Shown piece after piece: positions 1-10,978 of a DNA stretch of 64,000 bases; position 1 is the stretch's first letter, and each line of letters begins with the position of its first letter. Below the pieces are notes generated by a model. That model was not told the origin of the DNA and did no database searches. It saw only the letters and a list, made by a program, of their open reading frames with translations. The position numbers and the translations under genes were made by a program. This DNA comes from Candolleomyces eurysporus. Taxonomy: Eukaryota; Basidiomycota; Agaricomycetes; Agaricales; Psathyrellaceae. The stretch covers positions 22,730 through 86,729 of the forward strand of contig JANBPK010001212.1 in assembly GCA_027579435.1 (NCBI GenBank), read 5' to 3'.

Positions 1-3000
1 ACAGGCCGGTAAGGTCGGCGCCAACGCCCATTGGGCTGCATCGGCGACAATGATAGAGCGAGGTAAAACAGCATCGGCGACGCTTCTATCATACGGACAG
101 CACAAGGTGCCGTAAGTCAGAATTTAGCATACCGTGGTGAAGCGACAATGAGTAGTACGGCCGTAAGAAGTGAATTGCATCGTTATATTGTATAGAGGAA
201 GCGAATTAGTGGCCACGTACAAGTACATACATCCCGAATCAAAAATAGCCGTCCGCATTGAGAAGGCTTGAAGGAGCATACTGGAGCATATCACATTAAT
301 GAATGACGCATGACCCGTCGTCTTTCAGTCGACCCAAACAACCCTGTCCATGTCAAGATTAGCAACCTTTGGCACATACTTCTTCCCGTCTTCATACGCC
401 GCCTCCATTCTCGCCTGGACACTCCTATGAACCTTGGCACCTTGGGTTTTCTGTCGTGGGACGATCCTTCCTCGTCCCATGTTCCACTTGAAGGTCCTGG
501 TCCAGTCGTTGTTGCTCCGCTGGTATCGGTGAGTCATGGGTAAGACCTCTCCCAACCACCACGTTTTCTTCAAAGCGAGTTGGTCGTATTTTGGCGATAA
601 AGCATCCAATAGATCGTGTTCCTCCTCGCTCAACCGGAAGAACGGATCGTCGTCACTGCTCGCGTCGTCTCCATCGGTGACTATGGTAGGTTGGACCTTC
701 GGAATGCGTTTGATGAAGTCCTTAGACTCTGGCATTACCGGAGGTGGGCGAGGTTGGACGACGGGGTAGAGCGAATCTGGATTCATTCCCAGATCACGCA
801 ATCCCTCGACTTTAAACATGATACCGGTGTCACGTTTGAAGCATTCGCGGATCATCCACCTAAGTGCAATTCTAGCGAGACTCGACCTCGTTTCGTTGGT
901 GACTAGTAAAAGAATCAGCCACGTTTCCGGTCACAAAGGAATGAGAGTGGATTTACCCGATCCGCCACCGACGTCTATCGTCAGCGTTATAAAACGAGAT
1001 GTAGGTCAGCAGAATCGCTGAGAGTTAGAATAGGAATCGTACCACAGTGACAACCAGCGAACCACACCTAGAGCAGTGTCAGACTCGGATTTGGGCAAGA
1101 ACGAGGTATTCAAAGCATACCTCCTCGACGTCTGTCGCCTCATCTCGAATCGTGCTATACCGACCTTCGAAGTTGTGCAAACAGTCTTTATGGTCCTCTG
1201 CTTTCTTCTTAGCCTTTGATTTCTCCGCCTTCTTCGCTCTCTTCGCAGCCTTCTGATCTGTGATACTCAACAGGGGCTCCTCATGGACAGGTCTATTCCA
1301 CATATTGGCTTTGAACTTCGCACGTCGCTCGTCCAGGGCAATAGCATGCCTGAAGGTGCGCACAATCGTGTTCGAAGTGGTAAAGGGAAGTCGGCGAGGG
1401 ACTATGCCGACCGAGTTCACCGTATCCCTAAAGTGACATTTTGTAGGTCTGGGTGCCACAATAAAGTAAACTGCAAGCTTACCAGACTCCGAGGAACTCA
1501 ATCTCCACGTCGATAGAGAAGGCCTTCTTAAACGCGTTCGATTGCTTCCAGCCAATTGCGTCTGGACGTTTGTACATCTTGTACGCAAACGGAACTTGCT
1601 GATGATTGCAAGCGGGAAGCAGCCCGACTTTGTGGATCATTCCTGCAAGGCTGATAAAATCATGATTAGCATGAGCTAAAATCCGAATCGAGCGAAACCC
1701 ACCATCTCGCGGTATAGGCGCCACGAGAGAACCCTTAAAGGAAGCGAATAACGGGGTTAAGGTGGTGGCTGAATCAGAGACGAGACCTAGCCCACCGAAG
1801 ATACAGATCCTGTCATGGGCACGATCTACATTGAAGATGTCGTTAGATGGGCATACGAAACCTGGAAATCGGTTGCTTACAGTTTTGCATTAAGAATTCG
1901 TATCCGTCTACGATAAGATTGGGGGAATTAACCTTTGGAAAAGACAGTTAGGGGCGGGAATCACGTACCCATGATGTGAGTGCCAAGGTTCCATGCTATA
2001 GCTTCGTCAAGCATCTTTGGACAGGTGATCAGAAGCTGTTAAATCAAATGAATTCGGACAAGACTTACCTTTGAAACCCTATGAAGGAACAGATTCGTCC
2101 TGGGCCCGGTGTACGTTCCTATTCCAGCCTAGAGGGAGAAGGAGATTAATGAGGATAGGGGGTCAGCGTGACAGCAATCGTGGCATGCCTGGTAGTACAC
2201 CATCTGCTTATCCGGATCACCTTTACTCAAGGTACTGAAGAATTCAACAATATTGGAGTTCTAGTGATAGAGACTTGAGTCCAAAGCATTCTGCGGGGAG
2301 AATCGGCGTTGACATACGTCTGCATCGAATCTATAGTCAGGCTGTCAGCAGGCTAATCCATAAATAGCATCGACACTCACTGATCACCAGTCCCGTCGAA
2401 ACACAGTACCAGAGTTCTCCCAGTCCTCTTATGATCTGGAGGAATGACGGGGCTGTCTGGGCCAATCGACGACTGTCGCCCTTGCGAGTCATCGAACGCC
2501 GTTTTGATGGAAAGAGGGGACTGTGAAGTTGTGGGCAGCCCGCTAATTGTAGCATCGAAGCTGACGCTCCGGTAGTGCTGCGTATCTTTCGTTGGTGCGG
2601 CCATCGTGAAGAGGGGGAACGAAGGAAGTAAGGTGGCAAAGGCATGGCCCAGTCTACTTATACTTTTCTCGTTCGGCTTCCTTCCTAATCTTCTCTATCG
2701 GAGCATATCGAATGGACGTCAGCGGCGATCTGGCTTCGTGCCATCGAAGCTTCGTCAGGCCAAAGAGAGAACTTGAATCTCCACTTGGACGCTCTGTACG
2801 CAAGAAGTCTGAGAGTTCCTGATGAAGACCTCTTCCCGATGACAGACGTCTTGGAACCGGCACCGCGGATACTATCGCCCGACGCCGACCGACGAAAACA
2901 GTGCCATTGCAGGCTTTTTGTCTGCGATAGCCATCGAGTACTCGAAGTTCTCTGAGTAATTGAATGAAGCCTTCGAAGAGCAAACTCCAAATTCCTAACG

Positions 3001-3300
3001 AGGAAGTGTGGACGCTGACTTTCGGGATTCTAAGAGCATGGAGCTCGGGGTGAGAATGTACTTCCCGTTGGATAAGAAAGGGAATGGGAAGAATTGAGTT
3101 GATTGAATTGGATTCGAAAGAACTCACATCTTTCATGGATAGCCTCGGTATCACTGATTCGAGCGGCGAAGAAGTTTGGACTCGGAGGAGAGATGAGTCC
3201 GAGGCGACATCGCCGATATTTGGCTGCAGAAGCCGTGTCAAGCAATGAGCACAGCCACTCAACGCTTTCGCCACTACCATGCCAGTCAACCTTCGAGGTA
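1..3300. repeat. Segmental duplication, copy 1 (DUF2235 unit)
   Basis: This block aligns by eye with about 4390-7680. It covers the 3' flank, the whole DUF2235 gene and roughly 700 bp of upstream DNA. The 3' flank (1-324) shares blocks such as GTCAGAATTT and AACAGCATC with 4390-4720. The upstream part (2605-3300) is recognisably related to 7023-7680 but has diverged more than the exons. The two copies are separated by about 1.1 kb of unduplicated DNA. No gene is seen in 1-324. Confidence 0.75.
325..2604 (-). CDS. DUF2235 (Tle1-like alpha/beta hydrolase) protein, copy 1
   Basis: Read as complement(join(325..902,957..974,1043..1067,1121..1427,1483..1650,1703..1733,1796..1825,1881..1907,1969..2035,2069..2128,2189..2260,2318..2330,2381..2604)): 13 exons, 539 aa, all phases consistent. 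The product has the hallmarks of the DUF2235 / T6SS phospholipase Tle1-like family. LVLCFDGTGDQFDADNSN lies at about residues 65-83, the nucleophile elbow GFSRGAYTAR at about 165-175, then AGMIHKVGLLP, FLGVWDTVNSVG and the acid loop GCHCDVGGGS. The Ser of GFSRG and the Asp of CDVGGG are the expected catalytic residues. Family members hydrolyse lipid or ester substrates; the substrate here is unknown and no signal peptide is visible. The C-terminal 193 codons form one long exon ending VVWVD. The donor after exon 3 is GC (GCATGC) where the paralogue has GTATGC. The intron at 2036-2068 is only 33 nt. The gene appears functional. Confidence 0.85.
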
Positions 3301-4721
3301 ACCTAGTAGTAAAGGGAGGGCGAGATCGGCAGAGATTTCCTCGCACCGTCCTGCTGGCCAGCTAGAACTACCCAAAGTATCTCACCCATTAAGATTTCAG
3401 CGTTAGTATCTGAGATGAAGGGGGATAATTTCGAGGAGCAACCACCCTTTTCCTGATCTTAAATTAGTCATGGGGAGAGTCGCGTCCATTGGCTCTTTGC
3501 TTCCTTTCATAGGGCTAACATGGTTATTGGGGTTCCGGCACTTCTGCTGCGCTAGATCTCTTTTTGGCGAGAAGCATATGGGGTTGAGTGTGACTCTTTG
3601 ACGGGATGATTGCGGATCCTCTGTTCACCAATAGGGAGAGGATCGGGTCGAGGGACCACGAAGGAGTAGAGGGAGGAAAAGTAACATCGTTTCTAGGTAT
3701 TAAATCAATCAGTTCAGGAGGAAGAAGCGTCTGAAGTCGAGCATTCATACCTTGCGGATACGTGAAATCAATGGGGCTGCAATCTTCGGAGACGTGTATG
3801 GCCTAATACTTATTTGCCAGGAAGAATCACAAGGGTAGCGTCCATTATCACGCCGGGAAAAGCTAAAAATGGGGAGGCGGGGGTTGCTTTGCCTCCGAGC
3901 TGTCTGCCTCGACCGATCATTCTCCTCCAGCAAGGAGACCAATTGCACGAGGTTCGAATTGTCGGCGTCGAACTGGTCTACGGTCGGATCAAAACAAAGA
4001 ATAAGTATTCAGTGTGATGTCAGGCGGTATGGTAGGTGAAAGGCTCATGAGTCAAATGTGGTCTTCTCATGATGCGATCGAGGCGTGGGGGTTGTGGTCT
4101 TCTATATAGATACCTTCAAGTCCGAGTGGTAGTTTGGAATGTTGAGTCGACACTTCCCGTCTCCCGGTGGTGTCTGTCAGAGAAAAGGAAGTGCTCTTGC
4201 CCGTGTCGCCGTTGGCTGGCCATGCCAACTCCACAGTCGCTGGCGGATAGATAGGCGAAACGAAAGACAATCTACGCTGAAGTAAGAATGTTTGGCAAGA
4301 GGACAGCATTGGGAAGCGAATGACATTTGGGGTTCATCGCCAAGAAGGCCACATGTACACTTGGGTGTATGGCTCAACGGTGTTGTCATGTACACAAACC
4401 CAATTGGGTTGCGTCGGCGATGATACGATGACGGGGTGGCCAGACGAGGTAGAACAGCATCAGGAACGCTTCTACCTCATACGGGCTTCACAAGCTATCG
4501 AAAGTCAGAATTTGACATACAATGATTCTGAAGCGGCTCCGAATAGAGAGCAACGATAAGGGCGGATGTGAGAAGTAATGCAAGTCGTGTCATATTATGG
4601 GAAGCGAACATTGAACTAGTGGCCACGTACAAATACATTTTGAATCGAAAATAGCCGTCCGCATGGAAAACGCGAGGACGGGGACATCAAAGTAATGAAT
4701 GGCGCCATATGACTCCATCTT
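2605..4721. other. Intergenic, between the two DUF2235 genes
   Basis: The first ~700 bp is the duplicated upstream region of the DUF2235 gene and probably holds its promoter. From about 3300 to 4390 the sequence has no counterpart that I can see in the window. Short minus-strand ORFs at 3524-3748 and 3745-3948 have no recognisable domain and no conserved partner. From about 4390 to 4721 the sequence is the duplicated 3' flank of the second copy. Confidence 0.6.
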
Positions 4722-7680
4722 TTAGTCGACCCAAATAACCTTCTCCATATCGAGATTAGCAACCTTTGGCACATACTTCTTCCCGTTATCATACGCAGCC
4801 TCCATTCGAATCTTGACACTCCTATGAATCTTGGCACCTTGGGTTTTCTGTCTTGGGATGATCCTTCCTCGTCCCATGTTCCACTTGAAAGTCTTCGTCC
4901 ATTCGTCGTTGCTCCGCTGGAATCGGTGAGTCATGGGTAAGATCTCCCCAAACCACCAGGTCTTCTTCAACGCGAGTTGGTCGTATTTTGGCGAAAGGGC
5001 GTCCAACAGCTCATGCTCCTCCTCAGTCAACTTGAAGAAGGGGTCGTCATCACTACTCGTGTCGTCACCGTGCGTTAGGATGGTAGGTTGGACCTTCGGA
5101 ATGCGTTCGATGAAGTTTCTGGGCTCTGGCATTACTGCAGGTGGGCGAGGTAGGACGACTGGGTAGAGCGAAGCCGGATCTATTCCGAGATCACGCAGGC
5201 CCTCGACCTGGAATATGATGCCGCTTTCACGTTTGAAGCATTCGCGAATCATCCATCTGAGAGTAATTCGAGCAAGACTCGACCTTGTTTCATTGGTGAC
5301 TAAGGCGAGAATCAGACCCTGCCATTGCCACGAGCGAAAGAGAGCAAGGGCTTACCGGATCCGCCACCAACGTCTATCGTCAGCGTTATTAAACGGGACG
5401 CAGGTCAGTAGAATGGCTGACAGGTTAGAATGATTATCGTACCACAGTGACAACCGGCGAACCACACCTAGAGCAATGTCAGACTCGGATACGGGCAAAA
5501 CGGGGTGTTTGGAGCTTACCTCCTCAACGTCCGTCGGCGTGTCCCGAATCGTGCTGTACCGATGTTCAAACTCGTGCAAACCGTCGTCATGCTCATCCAT
5601 TTTCTTCTTAGCTTTTGCATTCTCCGCCCTCTTCGCTCTCTTCGCAGCCTTTTGATCCGTGATACTATACAGGTGCTCGCCATGGACAGGCCTATTCCAC
5701 ATGTTGGCTTTGAACTTTGCGCGCCGCTCATCCAAGGAAATCGCGTGCCTGACGGTGCGCACAATGTTATTTGAAGTGGAGAAGGGGAGCCGGCGAGGGA
5801 TGATGCCGACCGAGTTGACTGTATCCCTGAAGTGCCACCCCTTGTTAGCATGGGTGCCCTTAGAAGGGATACAACTGCGATCTTACCAGACCCCGAGGAA
5901 CTCGATGTCCACGTCGATAGAGAAGGCCTTCTTAAACGCGTTCGATTGCCTCCAGCCGAGTTCGTCTGGGCGTTTGTACATCTTGTACGCAAACGGAACT
6001 TGCTGGTGATTGCAAGCGGGAAGCAGGCCAACTTTGTGGATCATTCCTGCAAGGCTGGATAAACAAAGTCGTGATTAGCCATTGGATGAAATTTGAGTCG
6101 AGCCAAACTTACCACCGCGCGGTATAGGCACCTCGAGAGAACCCTTGAAGGAAGCGAACAACGGAGTTAAGCTCGTGGCTGGATCACGAAGACGTGGATC
6201 CTGGTCGACATACCGAAGATACAGATCCTGTCATTAGCGCAATCTGCGTGGAAGATGTCGTTACATGGGCCCACAAAACCAGGAAGATGTTTTCTTACAG
6301 TTTTGCATTAAGAATTCATATCCGTCTGATGGGGTTGGATGTTTAATTTTCGGTGAAAAAGACGGGTTAGGTTTGCGGGCGTCACGTACCCATGATGTGA
6401 GTGTCAAGGTTCCATGCTATGGCTTCGTCAAGCATCTTTGGACAGGTAATCAGGATGCTGTGAAGCCAAATGAATTCAGGACCTACCTTAGAAATCTTGT
6501 TGAGGAATGGATTCGCCCTGGGCCCAATGTATGTTCCTATTCCAGCCTGAGTGGCAAGGTGATCAACTAAGATACATTGTCGCGTGACAATATTCGTGGC
6601 ATACCTGGTAGTACACCATTTGGTTATCCGGATCACCTTTGCCCAAAATGCTGAAGAATTCAACGATATTGGAGTTCTAGGAATAAGAAGTTAGATTAGA
6701 GGCATCCGCCGTGCTGGGATGAATCGGCGTTCGACGTACGTCTGCATCGAACCTGTAGTCGGTCAGTTAGGCTGTCACAATTCATAAATAACATTGACAC
6801 TCACTGGTCACCAGTCCCGTCGAAACACAGTACCAGAGTTCTCCCCTTATGAACTGTAGGAATGACGGGGCTGCCTAGGTAAATCGACGACTGTCGCCCT
6901 TGAGAGTCATCGAACCTCGTCTTGATGGGAGGAGGGGACTGCGAAGTTGAGGGAAGCCCGCTGATTGTATTATCAAAGCTGATACTCCGGTGGTGCTGCG
7001 TATCTTTCGTTGGCGTGGTCATCGTGAAGAGGGGAGAGGGGGAACGAGGGGCCTAATGGTAGCAAAGAGATGCGTGACGTTGCCCCGTCTTCTTATACCA
7101 TTCTTATTCGGCTTCCTTCCTTGTCTTCTCCACAGCAGAGTACAGCGAAATGGACGTCACTGTGATCTGGCTTCATGCCATCACTGACGATGAATGAAAC
7201 CTCCTCAAGCCGAGCGGAACCTTCTCCACTTGGACGCTCGGTACGCAGGGGTCTGGGAATTTCTGATTCAGAGATGAAGACCCCGTTCCCGATGACAGGT
7301 GTCTTGAAATCGGCACCGCGAATATGACCTTACAAATGCCAGTGTCTGCGATTCCCATCTAATAGTCGGCTCCCTTTACCAAGTGTTAATTAAAGCTTTT
7401 AGAGGGCGAACTCTAAACTCAAAAAAAGGATGTGTGGCTGACCTTCGGTACTCCGACTTGGTGCTTGAAATGAGGACTGACTTCACGTTGGATGAGAAAA
7501 GGGAATTTCGGGATCTGGATTGACGCAATTCGCTTCCAGGGAGTTCACGTTCACTGACTCCGAGTGGAAAGTCCAGTAACGCCGACGCTTGTAGCACCAA
7601 CACTTAAAGTAACAGGGACAAACAATTAAGCACAGCCACTTGGGCAATCGTCTTTACGCGTCACGGTCGTTCCAAGTTAA
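4390..7680. repeat. Segmental duplication, copy 2 (DUF2235 unit)
   Basis: Partner of 1-3300 in direct orientation, with an offset of about 4.4 kb between the two start codons. Exons are highly similar. Introns and flanks have diverged more, with small indels. Confidence 0.75.
4722..7022 (-). CDS. DUF2235 (Tle1-like alpha/beta hydrolase) protein, copy 2
   Basis: Read as complement(join(4722..5299,5356..5373,5443..5467,5520..5826,5887..6054,6113..6143,6214..6243,6299..6325,6390..6546,6605..6676,6740..6752,6805..7022)): 12 exons, 547 aa, all phases consistent. The catalytic features match the neighbour: LVLCFDGTGDQ near the N-terminus, GFSRGAYTAR, FLGVWDTVN and GCHCDVGGGS. The striking difference is at 6457-6486. 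The counterpart of the neighbour's 33-nt intron is 29 nt here, with one extra base in the following exon. Splicing would shift the frame into a stop, whereas reading through adds ten codons (VGPEFIWLHS) and keeps the frame. I therefore annotate exons 4 and 5 as fused. The 13-nt microexon is conserved. Both copies look functional, so this is a recent duplicate pair rather than a gene and a relic. Confidence 0.83.
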
Positions 7681-8156
7681 GTTCAACTTCGACACGCGTT
7701 CAATGCCCATCCTCAAGGTTCAAACACTCTTGGAAGTCTCTGCTCCTTGTGGTAAAATACCATGAAACACGATCTTGTACTAACAATCTTGTATCAGCTC
7801 TCCTCGAAAAGATGGTACCTTGTTCTCACTTAGAGAACATTGCGACTTTGACCGCTTTACCTGGATCTGAGAGGAGGACGGATGTTGAGGGGAATCGATT
7901 CATCCCCCCTTTTCCACTTAACACGCCTATTCTGCCTTGTCCATCTACCTTGGCAACAGACTTCAAGGTAGCTAGGGCAATGCATTGTTTTTCAAGCTTC
8001 AACCTTGTATTCCTGTTCTGGCAACGTTTCAGCAACCTATAAAGGCTCAGTGCTCAGCGCCCACTGTGACGTTTTCATTAGAGCTGGCTCCTTCCCCCTT
8101 TCCTCGAACTTCCCGATCGCTATTCGGTCNAAAAACAGCTTCTCTCGCTCCGCTCG
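7023..8156. other. Intergenic between DUF2235 copy 2 and an F-box gene
   Basis: 7023-7680 is the diverged duplicate of 2605-3300. The rest shows no gene. The N at 8130 precedes a run of A. The two genes diverge from this interval, so both promoters should lie here. Confidence 0.55.
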
Positions 8157-9954
8157 ATGCATCCAGACAGTTCCCAGATGGATGTGGACGATGACTCCTA
8201 CTCATCCGTCTACCATCATAATTCATCGGGATACCGTGCCTCTCCTTCGCGTTACTGGGAATGTTCGCAGCAGCGACCCTTTGGGACGGCGCAATACGTG
8301 CTGCAGGGTGGAATACCTCTGGATGGTTCCCTTCCAATCCTCCAGCGGATATTCACTTTCTACGTTCATGGACATGACAAGGTCAAGTTCGGAACCATGT
8401 CAGGTGTTTCATCGCAGAGGAACTCTTCCATCTCCCCAGTCATCCTCGGCCAGGTTTGCCGATTGTGGCGAGAACAAGCACGTTCGTCACCCCACTTATG
8501 GACCAATATTGCCGTGGTGGACCCTAGGCCAAAGGACATCGCGATCGTCAACGAATTTCTTCGGTTGTCGCAGAATCTTCTTCTCAATATCGATTTTGTC
8601 CAGAGTGATAGTTATTCCCATTGTGCCTCGACGATCACGATATTGCACCACCTATCTTCCGAATCAAGCAGGTGGAAACACCTTCGGTTCTCCACCCACC
8701 CCGATCTTCAATTTCAAGTCAAATCAACGCCCCCCCTCCAGTCATTTGTCTTCGACCCCAACGGACAGTGGAATGTGGAACAAATCGAAGCTCTTTGTAC
8801 TCAACTTCTGTCTTCATCACTCCGCACCGTCACCTTTGACGGAGGTCACTCTCTTTGGCTTCGCAAGGTACCTTGGAGACACCTCCGATCCCTCTCCATC
8901 CACTTCCTCAGCGGAAGCGGAGATCTTCTACAAAGGGTCCTCCCCAAGTGCGCGTCACTCGAGTCGCTCAACATCACAATCATGGACGACTTCACTGGCC
9001 CATACCATGTCACGATCACCATGCCGAAACTTCGCTCGCTAACCTTGGGCGATATTCACGAGCTCCACCATTTGATTGACGCTCTTCGCCTTCCTGCGTT
9101 GGAAGATCTTGTCATCAACAGTGGATTCCATCAAACGTGGGGATACCAAACCCTGGTGGAACTCTTCGACCGCTCTGGATTGACCCGCCTAAGGTCATTT
9201 TCCTGGCACGAGCGAGCCCAGGAATATCTGTCCTACGAGCACTTCAGGGATACGGTTTCCGAGGATGAAGACGAGGACGACTTCTACGTCGACGATGGGT
9301 GTGATACTATTTCTATTGAGCAAGATGACGTCGACGCGCAATCCGTGTACAACGAGCAAGAAGACGAGGAGGAAGACAACTCAGAAATCGTCTCCATGGA
9401 GAAACTCATCGAGTTTCTCAAGCACCCAGCCCTGATTTACCTCGAAGAGCTCAAGCTTTACTTTCCCGTTAGCGATGCCTTCTTGCAGGCTTTGCATGGG
9501 CCGCGTCCAACTCGAAACCGAGTACCGATGGCGATNGGGGGGTTTTTCCCTCAGAGCACGGCAATCAGCTATTATGGCCCCTCTCATGCTTCCACATCTG
9601 AAGAATCTGGTTTTGGGGGACGCAGGTGCAGAGAACTGCAGTGTTGAGCGATTTGTCGAGTTGGCCAAGATCCGAATGGTTGAAGCACCTAACGCTCGGC
9701 GCGTGTGCTCCAAGCTGGAGAGGCTCGAGATCCATCGGCCTTTGAAGGGAAATTCCGGAGTGGAGTTTGAGGAGGATTTGGAGTCTGGTTTCAGGGGAAT
9801 TGCAGAGGAATGTAAAGGCTCGGAGATGACCAAGATTGTAGGAAAGGACGAGAGCATTGGGGTCCTCCAGGGAAGGTCTTACACTATCGTCGCACCTCCG
9901 AGTGAAATGCGTGGATGTAGTATGGTACACGAGGAATTTCGTTCTGGCTCCTAA
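8157..9954 (+). CDS. F-box-type protein with LRR-like body, interrupted by N9536
   Basis: A single-exon reading frame runs from ATG 8157 to the N at 9536, then continues in the next frame to TAA at 9952-9954. The N sits directly before six G, so a miscalled homopolymer is the simplest cause of the frame change. Joined, the product is about 598 aa. Residues around 80-115 read PVILGQVCRLWREQA..SPHLWTNI, the C-terminal half of a fungal F-box (cf. CRRWRE..LW in the next genes). Leucine-rich segments such as LRSLSIHFLSG and MPKLRSLTLGD follow. A strongly acidic stretch (EDEDEDD, QEDEEEDNSE) lies at about 370-415. After the shift MLPHLKNLVLGDAGAENC resumes the repeat pattern. The likely role is a substrate adaptor of an SCF ubiquitin ligase, by family inference only. 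The true start could be upstream, because the N at 8130 blurs that frame. Confidence 0.7.
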
Positions 9955-10111
9955 TGGTTTCTGTATATATTAATTCGTACTTTAGCACTCAATAATACCA
10001 CCGTGATGTGTCAGTCAGGCCGTCGATTCGAACCCCAAAGAATCTCGCATGCCACCGATGAGTGCTTTTGGCTGTCCTTTGAGCTTGGTTCTCTTTCATC
10101 ACTGACTCAGC

Positions 10112-10770
10112 ATGGTTCGATGGACAAGCCGTGCCCATCTCTTTACGGTCAACGAAGCTCCAATGCCTGTAGAAATGGCTTCAGTGAAGCAAGGCGTCGA
10201 TAGCCCCAATACCAAGATCACAAAGTTGAAGTCAGCATTGCGGGAACTCGAGGCCGACCTTTTGCAACACCAAGGAGTGTTATTCCCTTCACGCCGAGTT
10301 CCACTAAGGTGTCTGGTAGAATAATCCTCTATTTGATCCTTTTCTTGAAGACAGACGTCAACTCGTGGCCTTTTCACAAGTGTGCAAGCGATGGCGGGAA
10401 GCAGCGCTTAACACCCACCGTCTGTGGAGTAGTATTCAAGTCGGTCAAGTCGGGTACCGTCATCAAGTGTCGTTTGGGAAAGTAGTGCAGTGGCTCGAAC
10501 GCTCAGGCCTCAGGAGGCATTCCGAAGACTCTCGATTTTAACATGTGTCACGTCAATTTCAGCGATTACGCGGTCGAAGAATTTCGTGCCACAAATTGCA
10601 AGGCTGACAACTCAATGCTGGAAGGGGGGACAATCTTGAACCGTTTATCGCTCCGATTATCGACAATCTGTTCAAAGCGATACACAGGATTCGTTCTTGC
10701 AAACCTCGATCGGAGTCGACAAATCGTCGCTGTAACTCCTTTAGATCCCTCACCTATCTAAAATTCATAT
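10112..10770 (+). pseudogene. F-box gene fragment, decayed duplicate of the gene at 10979
   Basis: The start MVRWTSRAHLF.. followed by VKQG..NTKITKLKSALRELEADLLQHQGVLFPSRRVP parallels the coiled-coil N-terminus of the next gene. A stop codon then falls inside the F-box (RCLVE*). Further matches (QVCKRWREAALNTHRLWSSIQ, GKVVQWLERSG) appear in other frames before homology fades near 10770. The sequence up to 10978 is intergenic and probably holds the next promoter. Confidence 0.75.
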
Positions 10771-10978
10771 ACTTTCCAAGCGCGTCAGCCCTCGTTACTC
10801 TCAATATCAATGTTTTACTCGAACACAACGCAAAAAGCCACCAGCCGCTTGTCTACCCCGCGATTGGCGGAGATCGTGTCGGGACACGCGGGTCTAGATC
10901 ATGGTCTCGTTGGTAATCAAACATGATTCCGCCTGGCACCGCAGCAGTTTGCCCTTTGATTCTCATCACTAACGCAGC

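Noticed and set aside
2654..3346. 230-aa minus-strand ORF upstream of DUF2235 copy 1
   Set aside because: The duplicated region at 7023-7680 does not keep the frame, so it is more likely promoter DNA.
3524..3948. Two adjoining small minus-strand ORFs that might form a spliced gene
   Set aside because: No domain, no paralogue and no convincing splice pair were found.
10022..10040. GATTCGAACC, resembling a tRNA T-loop on the minus strand
   Set aside because: No pairing T-stem, anticodon arm or acceptor stem could be folded around it.
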